From positions 3,768 through 67,767 of the forward strand of contig DATFFH010000016.1 in NCBI GenBank assembly GCA_035250245.1: a DNA stretch of 64,000 nucleotides, given 5' to 3'. Shown in pieces: positions 39,905 to 47,535 of the stretch. A model generated the notes under the pieces. It did not search any database. It was not told the origin of the DNA and saw only the letters and a list, made by a program, of their open reading frames with translations. The position numbers were made by a program, and so were the translations under genes. How positions within the stretch are numbered: the first letter of the stretch is position 1; the number at the start of each line of letters is the position of its first letter. The DNA comes from Luteimonas_C sp035250245 (GTDB lineage: Bacteria > Pseudomonadota > Gammaproteobacteria > Xanthomonadales > Xanthomonadaceae).

Positions 39905-40330
39905 ATGACGACTCTCGCAACCCGCCCAGCCGCATCGCCGCGCAATCTGTGGCGCAGCGCAGGCGCGATCCTGCTGGGCTTCATCGTCGTATTCGTACTG
40001 TCGCTGGGCACCGACCAGCTATTGCATGTGCTGCAGGTATACCCGCCGTGGGGCGAGCCGATGCACGATCCCGGCTTGAACCTGCTGGCGCTGTCCTACC
40101 GGCTGATTTTCGGCGTGGTCGGCGGCTACGTCTGCGCGCGCTTCGCGCCGCGAAATCCGGTTCGCCATGCCGTGGTGCTCGGGGCGCTGGGCATGCTGTT
40201 GAGCGGGGTCGGCGCGGCCGTGGCGATCCGCGCGAATTTCGGCCCGTCCTGGTACCCGATCCTGCTCGCGCTCAGCTCGATTCCGACCGCGTGGCTCGGT
40301 GGCGTGCTGTACCGCCGCAATCGCGGCTGA
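39905..40330 (+). CDS. Small membrane protein of unknown function
   Basis: The 141-aa protein has four predicted helices (SAGAILLGFIVVFVLSLGTDQLL; LLALSYRLIFGVVGGYVCARF; AVVLGALGMLLSGVGAAVAI; WYPILLALSSIPTAWLGGVLY). I do not recognise a named family. The ATG at 39905 follows GAGGAG, a good site. It lies in a string of small genes following the ArsR-SRPBCC pair, after a family H palindrome. Confidence 0.7.
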   Translation: MTTLATRPAASPRNLWRSAGAILLGFIVVFVLSLGTDQLLHVLQVYPPWGEPMHDPGLNLLALSYRLIFGVVGGYVCARFAPRNPVRHAVVLGALGMLLSGVGAAVAIRANFGPSWYPILLALSSIPTAWLGGVLYRRNRG

Positions 40331-40336
40331 TCAAAG

Positions 40337-40373
40337 CCCTCTCCCGTTTACGGGAGAGGGTTGGGTGAGGGTG
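40337..40373. repeat. CCCTCTCCC-type hairpin, family H
   Basis: CCCTCTCCCGTTTACGGGAG, followed by AGGGTTGGGTGAGGGT. It lies between the membrane protein and VOC genes. Confidence 0.7.
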
Positions 40374-40437
40374 CGCGGTGGATCAGATCGCGTCAAACAC
40401 TAGCTTCCCGTCATTTCCATCACACATCAGGTGCCCC

Positions 40438-40809
40438 ATGCTCAAAAAAGTAGCCTTCACCATGTACCCGATCCGCGATGTCGCCCGCGCACGCGATTTC
40501 TACGAGAACAAGCTGGGACTGAAGATCGGCTCGCATGGTAATCGGGGCGATCAACACTGGATCGAATACGATCTGCCGGACGGCGGCTGCATCGCGCTGA
40601 CCAATTTCATTCCCGACGAACCCAGTGCGAATGCCGGCGGGACGATCGCGTTCGAAGTCGCCGACCTGGACGCGCTGATCGCGGATCTGAAATCGAAGGA
40701 CGTGGTCTTCACCAGCGGCGTCATCCCCAGTCCGGTGTGCCGGATGGCGGTCTGCCTGGATTCGGAAGGCAATTCGATCCTGCTCCACCAACTCAAGCCG
40801 AAGGCGTGA
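40438..40809 (+). CDS. VOC family protein
   Basis: The 123-aa protein begins MLKKVAFTMYPIRDVARARDFYENKLGLKIG, and continues WIEYDLPDGGCIALTNFIP, GTIAFEVADLDALIADLKSKDV and MAVCLDSEGNSILLHQLK, the usual two-module VOC fold. Ligand residues are partly replaced (Thr7-Met8 at the first site), so it may not bind metal. The start at 40438 was chosen over a longer in-frame ATG at 40378 that lacks family similarity. The DUF1579-like gene follows 8 bases later. Confidence 0.85.
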   Translation: MLKKVAFTMYPIRDVARARDFYENKLGLKIGSHGNRGDQHWIEYDLPDGGCIALTNFIPDEPSANAGGTIAFEVADLDALIADLKSKDVVFTSGVIPSPVCRMAVCLDSEGNSILLHQLKPKA

Positions 40810-40817
40810 GGTGATTT

Positions 40818-41261
40818 ATGGCCGACAGCAATAACCATCGCGTCGCCGAACTGCCTTTGACGCCCCATCCCGAGATGAAGCGCTTGGCGCATCTGATCGG
40901 CACGTGGAAGAACGAGGGCGGCGCTCCTGGCATGTCCACCTATCGGATGGGGCTGGGCGGCCATTATTTGATCCAGGAGTTCGAAACAACTACGCCGCGC
41001 GGACGGAAACTAGCCGGGATCGAGTACGTCACCTGGGACGAAGACACGCAGAGTCTGCGTTCGCACCTGATGGCCGACGACGGCAGCAACTTCGCCTACA
41101 CCTATCAAGTCGATGACGACGGCACCTGCTGGACCTGGTTCGGCGACAAGGGCTCGTCCAACTTCTTCAAAGGTCGCTTGAGCGAAGACGGCAAGACGAT
41201 CTCGGGCCGATGGCAATGGCCCGGCGGCGGTTTCGATGTCGTCTCGCGCAAGGCCGATTGA
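40818..41261 (+). CDS. DUF1579-type protein
   Basis: The 147-aa protein reads PEMKRLAHLIGTWKNEGGAPGMSTYRMGLGGHYLIQEFETTTPRGRKLAGIEYVTWDEDTQSL, then FAYTYQVDDDGTCWTWFGDKGSSNFFKGRLSEDGKTISGRW. This matches the DUF1579-like beta-barrel proteins, sometimes compared to lipocalins. Function unknown. It is likely co-transcribed with the VOC gene, with 8 bases between. A family A palindrome follows. Confidence 0.8.
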   Translation: MADSNNHRVAELPLTPHPEMKRLAHLIGTWKNEGGAPGMSTYRMGLGGHYLIQEFETTTPRGRKLAGIEYVTWDEDTQSLRSHLMADDGSNFAYTYQVDDDGTCWTWFGDKGSSNFFKGRLSEDGKTISGRWQWPGGGFDVVSRKAD

Positions 41262-41267
41262 GACCTG

Positions 41268-41411
41268 TAGGCTGGGTTGAGCGCAGCGAAACCCAGCATC
41301 GCCATCTGCACTGCACGACGGAACAGCGACGATCCAGCGATTCCGATCGTTGTTTGTCGACGTTCGGAGCATGGCAATGCTGGGTTTCGCTGCGCTCAAC
41401 CCAGCCTACGT
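41268..41411. repeat. GTAG palindrome, family A copy 4 (long spacer)
   Basis: TGTAGGCTGGGTTGAGCGCA on the left and GCGCTCAACCCAGCCTACG on the right with over 90 bases of non-paired spacer; a family A element with a larger loop than others. Lies at the end of the DUF1579 gene. Confidence 0.85.
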
Positions 41412-41416
41412 TCTGC

Positions 41417-42166
41417 CTACGATCGCGCGGCGGCTTTGGCGATGTCGCGCAGCGCGTCCTTGCCGACCCAGCGCGGTGCGGTGTCGGCCGAAGCGGCCAG
41501 GCGCGTGGCGACGGCGACGGCGGCTTTCTTCAATTCAGGATCGCGTTTCTTGCCGATCGACCGCAAGGCCCAATTGACCGCCTTGGACACGAAGTTGCGC
41601 GCATCGCCGGCTTCGCGTTCGATCAGTTCCAAGCCGCGCAGGAACAGTGCGCGATCCGCGTTGCGGTCGTGGATGGTTAGGCTGGCCAGCATCGCGAATG
41701 CGGCGCGCTTGACGAATTCGTCGCGCTTGCCGGACCACTGCTCCACTTTCTTCCAGGCGTGCGGAGTGCGGTCGAACAGCGAGAAGCAGAGCGTGTCGCA
41801 GACCGCCCAGCTGTCGAAATCGCGCGCCCAGCGATCCATTTGCGCGGGCGTCACCGCGGCAGGAACGTCCACGTAGGCGCACAACAGGCGCGCTTCGTAC
41901 TGGCCCGTCTCCCACAGCGCGAGCGCGAGTGCGTGGTTCTTGCCGAGTTGCTTGCCCAGTTTCTGGATGTCGGGCATGGTCACGCCGTAAGCGTTGCCGA
42001 GCGGGATGCCGTAGCGGGCCATGCCGTCGCGCCGCGCCTTCGTGCCGTGGCGTTTCAGCCAGGCCAGGGCTTCTTGAACCTGTTTGTCGACGGGTATGAT
42101 TGCGTTTGTTGCGGACTTTTTCTTCGCGGCTGCGGGCTTCTTCGCGGATTTTGCGGCAGGAGCCAT
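41417..42166 (-). CDS. DNA alkylation repair protein (AlkD-like HEAT repeat)
   Basis: The 249-aa protein starts with a Lys/Ala-rich tail (KSAKKPAAAKKKS) and continues as HEAT-like helical repeats: ARYGIPLGNAYGVTMPDIQKLGKQLGKNHALALALWETGQYEARLLCAYVD, then WARDFDSWAVCDTLCFSLF, which is the AlkD signature around the active-site Asp. It removes alkylated bases, by family. The family is well known (DUF family 'DNA alkylation repair enzyme'). The basic N-terminus is likely for DNA binding. The SirB1 gene lies 13 bases upstream on the same strand. Confidence 0.88.
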   Translation of the reverse strand: MAPAAKSAKKPAAAKKKSATNAIIPVDKQVQEALAWLKRHGTKARRDGMARYGIPLGNAYGVTMPDIQKLGKQLGKNHALALALWETGQYEARLLCAYVDVPAAVTPAQMDRWARDFDSWAVCDTLCFSLFDRTPHAWKKVEQWSGKRDEFVKRAAFAMLASLTIHDRNADRALFLRGLELIEREAGDARNFVSKAVNWALRSIGKKRDPELKKAAVAVATRLAASADTAPRWVGKDALRDIAKAAARS

Positions 42167-42179
42167 CGTTCGTTTTCCG

Positions 42180-43025
42180 TCAATGCATCCGCGCTGAGCC
42201 GGCGCTGAGCTCCACCAGGCGCTCGCGCATTGCGGCGGCGTCCGAGGCGTCCGGGTGGCGATGCAGATAGCGCGCCAAGTCGTGTCGCGCGCCGCCCGTG
42301 TGGCCCAGGCGCAGATAAGCCAGGCCGCGATCGCGTAAGGCCTCGGGCTGGTCCGGCGACAGCTTCAGGATGCGGTCCGAACTGCGCGCCGCACGCTCCC
42401 AGTCGTCGCTTTCGGCATAGACGCTGTGCAGGTTGCGCAGCACCCGCACCAGGATCGCGCGGTGCGAAGCGGGGTTGAGGATGTGCAGCAGCGCGCCGTC
42501 GTCGGGCAGTTCGCCGCCCAGATGCGGCTTGGCGCGCTCGCGCAATTCGTCCACGCCCAGCGGGCGACCGCGGTTGAAGGGATCCATCACCAGCAGGCCG
42601 TCGTCCACCGGCAGCCGCACCAGGAAATGGCCGGGGAAGGACACGCCGTCCAGCGGCACGCCCAGCCGGCGCGCGACTTCGATCTGGACCAGGGCCAGCG
42701 AGATCGGATTGCCCCGCCGCCGCTCGAACACCTGGTTGAGATAGCTGTTGCGCGGGTCGTAATACTCGTCGCTGTCGCCCGAATAGCCGAGCTCGTCGAA
42801 CAGGTGGCGGTTGATCGCGGCCATCTTCAGCGGCCAGGAATCGACGGCGTCGATCTCCCCGCGCAGCGCTTCGGCATGTTCCTGCAGCAGAGTGTCGTAC
42901 AGGTCGGCATCGAGCGCGGGATATTCGTCGCGCGCGATCAGCAGCGCGGTGCTGAGCAGCGGCAGCGTGTCGTCGTCCAGGCCGGCGAGGCTGTTCCATT
43001 CCGGCAGGGGAAAGCGTTCGCGCAT
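42180..43025 (-). CDS. SirB1 family protein with TPR tail
   Basis: The 281-aa protein has the SirB1/transglutaminase-like part: LADLDADLYDTLLQEHAEALRGEI-type start, NRHLFDELGYSGDSDEYYDPRNSYLNQVFERRRGNPISLALVQIEVARRLGVPLDGVSFPGHFLVRL, with the GNPISL-x-GH core. The C-terminal part has TPR helices (VRVLRNLHSVYAESDDWERAARSSDRILKLSPDQPEALRDRGLAYLRLG). The role of the family is not established. The gene starts at 43025 and lies 13 bases from the AlkD-like gene. Confidence 0.85.
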   Translation of the reverse strand: MRERFPLPEWNSLAGLDDDTLPLLSTALLIARDEYPALDADLYDTLLQEHAEALRGEIDAVDSWPLKMAAINRHLFDELGYSGDSDEYYDPRNSYLNQVFERRRGNPISLALVQIEVARRLGVPLDGVSFPGHFLVRLPVDDGLLVMDPFNRGRPLGVDELRERAKPHLGGELPDDGALLHILNPASHRAILVRVLRNLHSVYAESDDWERAARSSDRILKLSPDQPEALRDRGLAYLRLGHTGGARHDLARYLHRHPDASDAAAMRERLVELSAGSARMH

Positions 43026-43082
43026 GGACGAAGATTGAGCCGGTTTTCGCGCGGAATCAAGCGCCCTTCGTCCCGCTTTTTT

Positions 43083-43174
43083 GTAGGAGCGGCTTTAGTC
43101 GCGAGCTTTCTTTCTCAAAATCGTTGCGACGTCGCGATTTGGAGGAAAGAGCTCGCGGCTAAAGCCGCTCCTAC
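43083..43174. repeat. GTAG palindrome, family C copy 4
   Basis: GTAGGAGCGGCTTTAGTCGC (one substitution, T for C) and the complementary right arm ending CTCCTAC. Between the SirB1 and DUF192 genes. Confidence 0.88.
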
Positions 43175-43199
43175 AAACAGCAAGCAGCGATGGAGCTGG

Positions 43200-43643
43200 T
43201 CAGCGCGCGGGCGGTATCGCGGGCGAAAGCTTCAGCACGGCGCCGTCCTGCAGCTTCAGGCGCGCGGCTTCGCCAGCGTTCAATTCCAGCACGTAGCGTG
43301 CAGGCCCTTCGCTCGGATAATTGGGGCAATTGTCGCCGAGCGTGCAGGGCGGCACGTCGACCTGTCGCGATACCAGCTTCAGGTCGTTGTCGAAATACAG
43401 GATGTCCAGCGGGATCTTGGTGTTCTTCATCCAATAGGCCAGCGGTTCCTGGGCGTCGTGGATGAAGAGCATGCCGTGGTCGGGGGCCATCTGTTCGCGG
43501 AACATCAGGCCGCGGGCGCGTTCGGGATCGTCGTCGGCGATTTCGACCGTGTAACGCTGGCCGCCCAGTTCGACCCAGGGGCTGTTGGCGCTGGCGCAAC
43601 CGCTGAGCAGCAGGGCGGCGAACAAGAGCGGACGTGCGGTCAT
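43200..43643 (-). CDS. DUF192 lipoprotein
   Basis: The 147-aa protein begins with a lipoprotein signal peptide ending LLLSGC (Cys16), then WVELGGQRYTVEIADDDPERARGLMFREQMAPDHGMLF and YWMKNTKIPLDILYFDNDLKLVSRQVDVPPC, the DUF192 core (all-beta fold). Function of the family is unknown. It lies between the DinB-type polymerase gene and a family C palindrome, on the minus strand. The ATG is at 43643. Confidence 0.88.
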   Translation of the reverse strand: MTARPLLFAALLLSGCASANSPWVELGGQRYTVEIADDDPERARGLMFREQMAPDHGMLFIHDAQEPLAYWMKNTKIPLDILYFDNDLKLVSRQVDVPPCTLGDNCPNYPSEGPARYVLELNAGEAARLKLQDGAVLKLSPAIPPAR

Positions 43644-43706
43644 GGCGACACCGGCGTGGGAAGGCCCGGCTAGTTTATCGGCAATCGGGCGACACCCAGA
43701 ACGCGG

Positions 43707-45197
43707 TCAGAACAAGGGCTGGGTTTCGCCGGCTTCCGCATCCGGTTCCTTCTTCCGGGCCGCCGCTCCCCAGCCGCCGGCGCCAGCCTTGAACGGTTCG
43801 GCGGCGGGCTTGCGGCCTTTATGCTTCTGCTGCTCGCGGTGGGCGTTTTCGGCCAGCACTTTGTACTGGCGCTCGCGCTGCAGCCACAACTCGTCGGCCG
43901 ATTCGGCGGCCTTGGCGGCGGCGCGTTTGCGGGTGGTCACGTCTTCGTCGCGCCCCGGCTTGGGAATGCTGGAGAAAGGAATGCGCATCGGCGCCGCATC
44001 GTGCGCCATGGCCTGCTGCATCGCGCCGAAATACACCGCGTTGTTGCCGTACTTCTCATTGATCTTGTCGACCACCGCGCTCATGGTCTTGTCGCGGCGG
44101 CGTTCGGCCATCAGTTCTTCGGTGATGCTGCCGATCGGTTCCAGGCCGACCAGGGTCACGGCCACCGACAACGGTGGGTTGCGTTTCGGATGCCAGCGCT
44201 TGCGGCCGATCGCCGCCTGCAGCTGCTCCATCTGCTCGCCGAGCAGGCGCAGGAAGGTCGGCGTATCGTCGATCGGGGCGAAGCTCAGGTCGCGCTCGAA
44301 GCGCGACTCCAAGCCGACGAAGCGGATCCGCAGCGCCATGCCGCTGGCCAGGTATTTTTCGTCGCGCAAGCGCATCGCGGCCTTGGCCAGCAGTTTGAAC
44401 AGCACCGAACGCGCGCCTTCGAAACTGCGCAACTCCGGGCCCAGCACATGCGAATGGCCGACCGAGCCGCGCTTGGTCGCGCGGTCGGGGACGTCGTGGC
44501 CGCGCAACTGCAGCCAATAGCGCTCGCCTTCGATGCTGCCCCAGGCCGCGCGCAGATGTTCGCGCGTCGCGCCGCACAACTGTTCGACGGTGTGGATGCC
44601 GGCCGAGCGGAGCCGATGCTCCATCGACGGGCCGATGCCGCAGAAGTCGCGCAATTCCAGCGCATGCAGCTTGTGCGGCAAGTCGTCCAGCTCCAGCACG
44701 GTCAAGCCGTCGGGTTTGACGATGTCCGACGCGGTCTTGGCCAGGAAACGGTTCGGGGCGATGCCGATCGAGCAGCGGATGGCCGGGCTGTAGCCGCGAT
44801 CCAGCAGGGTCTGCTTGATCCTGCGCGCGATCGCTTCTGCGTTCTCGCGCTTGCGCTCGCGGCCGATCAGGTAGCAGGGCACTTCGTCGATCGATGCGGC
44901 CAGTCCGTGCGGAATGCAGTCCTGGATCGCATCCATCAGCAGATGGTGCATTTCGACATAACGCGCCGGCCGCGCTTCGACCAGTTTCAGTTCCGGATAT
45001 TTTTCCAGGGCCTCCCAGACCGGCGTACCGGTGGTGATGCCGTATTCCTTGGCCTCGACGCTGGCGGCGATGCAACAAGTGGTCGCCGCGATCACCGGAA
45101 CCACGCCGACCGGATGTCCGCGCAGCGACGGATCGTCGTACTGCTCGACCGAGGCGAAGAATGAATTGAAGTCGACGAACAGGCAGCGCAGCGTCAT
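43707..45197 (-). CDS. Y-family DNA polymerase (DinB/UmuC superfamily)
   Basis: The 496-aa protein has LFVDFNSFFASVEQYDDPSLRGHPVGV with Asp9, GLAASIDEVPCYL with Asp104-Glu105, and SIGIAPNRFLAKTASDIVKPDGLTV, all of the Y-family palm/finger core; DFCGIGPSMEHRLRSAGI is the HhH region. The C-terminal 200 residues extend beyond the usual length, with a Lys/Ala-rich linker and a final TQPLF, which resembles a clamp-binding motif. Such proteins act in translesion synthesis. It is not a standard DinB by motif details (DFNSFF instead of DMDCFF). Confidence 0.88.
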   Translation of the reverse strand: MTLRCLFVDFNSFFASVEQYDDPSLRGHPVGVVPVIAATTCCIAASVEAKEYGITTGTPVWEALEKYPELKLVEARPARYVEMHHLLMDAIQDCIPHGLAASIDEVPCYLIGRERKRENAEAIARRIKQTLLDRGYSPAIRCSIGIAPNRFLAKTASDIVKPDGLTVLELDDLPHKLHALELRDFCGIGPSMEHRLRSAGIHTVEQLCGATREHLRAAWGSIEGERYWLQLRGHDVPDRATKRGSVGHSHVLGPELRSFEGARSVLFKLLAKAAMRLRDEKYLASGMALRIRFVGLESRFERDLSFAPIDDTPTFLRLLGEQMEQLQAAIGRKRWHPKRNPPLSVAVTLVGLEPIGSITEELMAERRRDKTMSAVVDKINEKYGNNAVYFGAMQQAMAHDAAPMRIPFSSIPKPGRDEDVTTRKRAAAKAAESADELWLQRERQYKVLAENAHREQQKHKGRKPAAEPFKAGAGGWGAAARKKEPDAEAGETQPLF

Positions 45198-45301
45198 GGC
45201 CCGGCGGAACGGATAGCGCTTGGGGCGACAGTATCGCGCCGTTCGGTCTCGGTCTGTGAGATCACAGGGAAATCAACCGTTTACCGGGCCTGTTTGCTTT
45301 C

Positions 45302-45327
45302 GTAGGTGCGAATGAATTCGCACCTAC
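45302..45327. repeat. GTAG palindrome, family E
   Basis: A perfect 12-base inverted repeat, GTAGGTGCGAAT and ATTCGCACCTAC, around GA. Only copy seen in the window. Confidence 0.85.
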
Positions 45328-45338
45328 AAAGTCGAGGC

Positions 45339-45365
45339 AAAGCAGCGGAGCAAGCTCCGCTCTAC
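45339..45365. repeat. GTAG hairpin, family B-like single copy (reverse)
   Basis: AAGCAGCGGAGCAAGCTCCG followed by CTCTAC; the same stem as 34081-34109, opposite orientation. Confidence 0.7.
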
Positions 45366-45385
45366 AAAACAAAAGCAAAAGCGAC

Positions 45386-46033
45386 TTAGAGCACCAGCGG
45401 CGGCTCGCCGCCAACGATTACCACATCAGCCGGCCGCCGTGCGAACAGGCCGACGCTGACCACGCCGGGGATCTGGTTGAGCTCGCGCTCCATCGCCACC
45501 GGGTCGGCGATCTTCAGGCCGTGGATGTCCAGCACCCAATTGCCGTTGTCGGTGACCACGCCTTCGCGCCAGACCGGCTGGCCGCCGGTTTTCGCGACGA
45601 TCTCGCGCGCCGCCAGGCTGCGCGCCATCGGGATCACTTCGATGGGCAGCGGGAACTTGCCGAGCACATCGACCCGCTTGGCCGGGTCGATGATGCAGAC
45701 GAACTTGGCGCTGGCCTGCGCGATGATCTTCTCGCGGGTCAATGCCGCGCCGCCGCCCTTGATCAGGCATTTGTTCGGATCGCATTCGTCGGCGCCGTCC
45801 ACGTACAACGCCAGCTGTCCGGCGTTGTTCAGATCGATGACCTCGATGCCGTGGCCGCGCAGCCGTTCCGTGCTCTGCTCGGAACTGGACACCGCGCCGG
45901 CGATGCGGTGCTTGATCCGCCCCAGCGCGTCGATGAAGAAGGCGACGGTGGAACCGGTGCCGACGCCGACGATCATGCCGTCTTCGACGTAATCGATGGC
46001 TTTTTCGCCGGCCAGGCGTTTGGCTTCGGACAC
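45386..46033 (-). CDS. rpiA: Ribose-5-phosphate isomerase A
   Basis: The 215-aa enzyme has the RpiA signatures IVGVGTGSTVAFFIDALG, VSSSEQSTERLRGHGIEVIDLN, LYVDGADECDPNKCLIKGGGAALTREKIIA (catalytic Asp, Glu and Lys region) and FCIID-equivalent FVCIIDPAKRVDVLGKFPLPIEV. It interconverts ribose 5-phosphate and ribulose 5-phosphate in the pentose phosphate pathway. The start is GTG at 46033. It lies downstream of the EVE gene with a 7-base gap, so likely co-transcribed. Confidence 0.96.
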   Translation of the reverse strand: MSEAKRLAGEKAIDYVEDGMIVGVGTGSTVAFFIDALGRIKHRIAGAVSSSEQSTERLRGHGIEVIDLNNAGQLALYVDGADECDPNKCLIKGGGAALTREKIIAQASAKFVCIIDPAKRVDVLGKFPLPIEVIPMARSLAAREIVAKTGGQPVWREGVVTDNGNWVLDIHGLKIADPVAMERELNQIPGVVSVGLFARRPADVVIVGGEPPLVL

Positions 46034-46040
46034 GGAACCG

Positions 46041-46505
46041 TCACTCCAGGGAAAGAAGGAACTTCCATTGCGCCGCGCTCACCGGCAGCACCGACAGCCG
46101 GTTCCCGCGCTGGGTCAGCGCGAACGGGCCGAGGGCGTCGGCGTGCTGCTTGATTTCTTCCAGCGCGATCACGCGTTTCAATTTGCGGTCGAAGGCCACG
46201 TCGACCATTTCCCAGCGCGGCTGCTCGCGTGAGCTCTTGGCATCGAAATAATCGGAGTTCTTGTCGAACTGGGTCGGGTCCGGATAGGCGGGGGCGGCCA
46301 CCGTGGCCACGCCGGCGATGCCGGGCACTTCGCAGCTGGAGTGGTAGAACAGCACGCCGTCGCCGACTTGCATCTCTTTCATGTGGTTGCGTGCCTGGTA
46401 GTTGCGCACGCCGGTCCAAGGCTCGGTTTTCACTTTGGCCAGGTCGTCGATGGAAAACGTGTCCGGCTCGGTCTTCATCAGCCAGTAGCGTTTGCGCGCG
46501 CTCAT
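46041..46505 (-). CDS. EVE domain-containing protein
   Basis: The 154-aa protein has the EVE pattern: YWLMKTEPDTFSIDDLAKVKTEPWTGVRNYQARNHMKEMQVGDGVLFYHSS, then EVPGIAGVATVAAPAYPDPTQFD, and WEMVDVAFDRKLKRVIALEEIK. EVE domains have a PUA-like fold and bind modified bases, such as 5-methylcytosine or modified RNA. The ATG at 46505 overlaps the fau stop (ATGA). It forms an operon-like group fau-EVE-rpiA. Confidence 0.92.
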   Translation of the reverse strand: MSARKRYWLMKTEPDTFSIDDLAKVKTEPWTGVRNYQARNHMKEMQVGDGVLFYHSSCEVPGIAGVATVAAPAYPDPTQFDKNSDYFDAKSSREQPRWEMVDVAFDRKLKRVIALEEIKQHADALGPFALTQRGNRLSVLPVSAAQWKFLLSLE

Positions 46506-47113
46506 GCGGATTTCCTTGCGGGAACCAAGGCTTTTTGTTCGGTGCAGACGGCGTCCAGCGGCACGTCCCAGGCCTGCGCGGACAAGCCGTCGACCTGTTG
46601 CGCGGCGAACGCGGCGCCGACCAGCCAAGGCGGGGCGGCGCGTTCGTGGCGGAACGCGAAAGTGCGATCGTACCAGCCGGCGCCCATGCCGAGCCGGTGT
46701 CCGTTCTGGTCGAAACCCACCAGCGGTGCGATCGCCAGCGATAGCGCGGTAGCTTCCAGCAGCGAATCCGGCGACAAATCGGGTTCGGGAATGCCGTAGC
46801 GATTGGACACCAGCGGATCGCCCGGACGCCAGGGCGCGAAACGCAGATGGTCGCCGTGCAGCACCGGCAGGCAGTAGACGACGTTTGCCGGCAGCCGCAG
46901 TTGCCAGACGTGCAGGGCGATTTCGCCGTCCATGGCCCAGTAGCCGGCGACGTAGCCGGCTTGCGGCGCGAACGGCAAGGACAACAGATGCTCGGCGAGC
47001 TTTTCGGCGCCGGCGATGCGCTCGGCGGCGGGAATCGCGCGGCGGCGTTGGCGCAAGTCGCGGCGCAGCGCGATGCGGTCTTCGGGCGAGGCAGGAGTTT
47101 CGACGCCGGTCAT
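46502..47113 (-). CDS. fau: 5-formyltetrahydrofolate cyclo-ligase
   Basis: The 203-aa protein has the 5-FCL features: RDLRQRRRAIPAAERIAGAEKLAEHLL, YVAGYWAMDGEIALHVWQ, GYGIPEP-equivalent RYGIPEPDLSPDSLL, IAPLVGFDQNGHRLGMGAGWYDRTFA. It converts 5-formyl-THF to methenyl-THF using ATP. It lies downstream of 6S RNA, as in other gammaproteobacteria (ygfA/fau). It ends in a 4-base overlap with the EVE gene. Confidence 0.95.
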   Translation of the reverse strand: MTGVETPASPEDRIALRRDLRQRRRAIPAAERIAGAEKLAEHLLSLPFAPQAGYVAGYWAMDGEIALHVWQLRLPANVVYCLPVLHGDHLRFAPWRPGDPLVSNRYGIPEPDLSPDSLLEATALSLAIAPLVGFDQNGHRLGMGAGWYDRTFAFRHERAAPPWLVGAAFAAQQVDGLSAQAWDVPLDAVCTEQKALVPARKSA

Positions 47114-47141
47114 GGCGAGAATTCTAGCCGCTTTTGTTTTT

Positions 47142-47236
47142 CCCCTTTGAAAAAGGGGGACACAGGGGGATTTGCTTTTGCTTTTCTTGCCGGGGGATCA
47201 AAAGCAAATCCCCCTCAATCCCCCTTTTCAAAGGGG
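47142..47236. repeat. Long inverted repeat between fau and 6S RNA
   Basis: Arms CCCCTTTGAAAAAGGGGGAC and GATTGAGGGG-type complement with the inner pair GATTTGCTTTTG / CAAAAGCAAATC; the arms total about 40 bases each, with a short loop near TCTTGCCGGGGGATC. A piece of its outer arm recurs at 4054-4077. The stretch 47114-47250 has no other feature. Confidence 0.85.
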
Positions 47237-47252
47237 AGGAACAGCAAAAACA

Positions 47253-47278
47253 AAAAAGCCCGCGCGAGCGGGCTTTCG
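47253..47278 (-). terminator. Intrinsic terminator of 6S RNA
   Basis: Minus-strand stem AAAGCCCGCTCGCGCGGGCT followed by a run of T; a GC-rich hairpin of about 8-9 pairs, right behind the predicted 6S RNA 3' end. Confidence 0.85.
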
Positions 47279-47282
47279 AAAA

Positions 47283-47468
47283 ATGCATCCTCCGCCATGC
47301 CGATGCGCGCGAAACGACCTTGAACCCGGGGTTCAAGTGGGAACGCTGGGAGGCCTTCGGGCTTTCCGCAACGGGGCGGACTTGCACGCCTGGCTTCGTC
47401 GCATCCCCGGTGTCGTTTTTAAGGGACAAGGCGAATGTTTTGCGCGCCGTCGAACACGGCAGAGGACG
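47283..47468 (-). ncRNA. ssrS: 6S RNA (ssrS)
   Basis: The segment has the position (zapA upstream, fau downstream) and the sequence of gammaproteobacterial 6S RNA. On the minus strand, the 3' half reads CACTTGAACCCCGGGTTCAA, then a GCGCATCGGCATGGCGGAGG closing stem, matching the E. coli RNA's CTTGAACC...GGTTCAAGG and GGCATCTCGGAG. The 5' end (CCTCTGCCGTGTTC) pairs with GGCATGGCGGAGG to form the terminal stem. 6S RNA binds sigma-70 holoenzyme and dampens transcription in stationary phase. Ends are estimated to within about ten bases. Confidence 0.85.
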
Positions 47469-47475
47469 CGAACGA

Positions 47476-47481
47476 AGTATA
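47476..47481 (-). promoter_or_regulatory. Candidate -10 box of the 6S RNA promoter
   Basis: TATACT on the minus strand, 7-8 bases before the predicted 5' end. The -35 region is weak (GCGACA at about 18 bases spacing). Confidence 0.5.
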
Positions 47482-47535
47482 GCGCGGCGATGCGGATCGT
47501 GTCGCCCGTTCGTCGGGCGAAAACAAAACTCGCGT

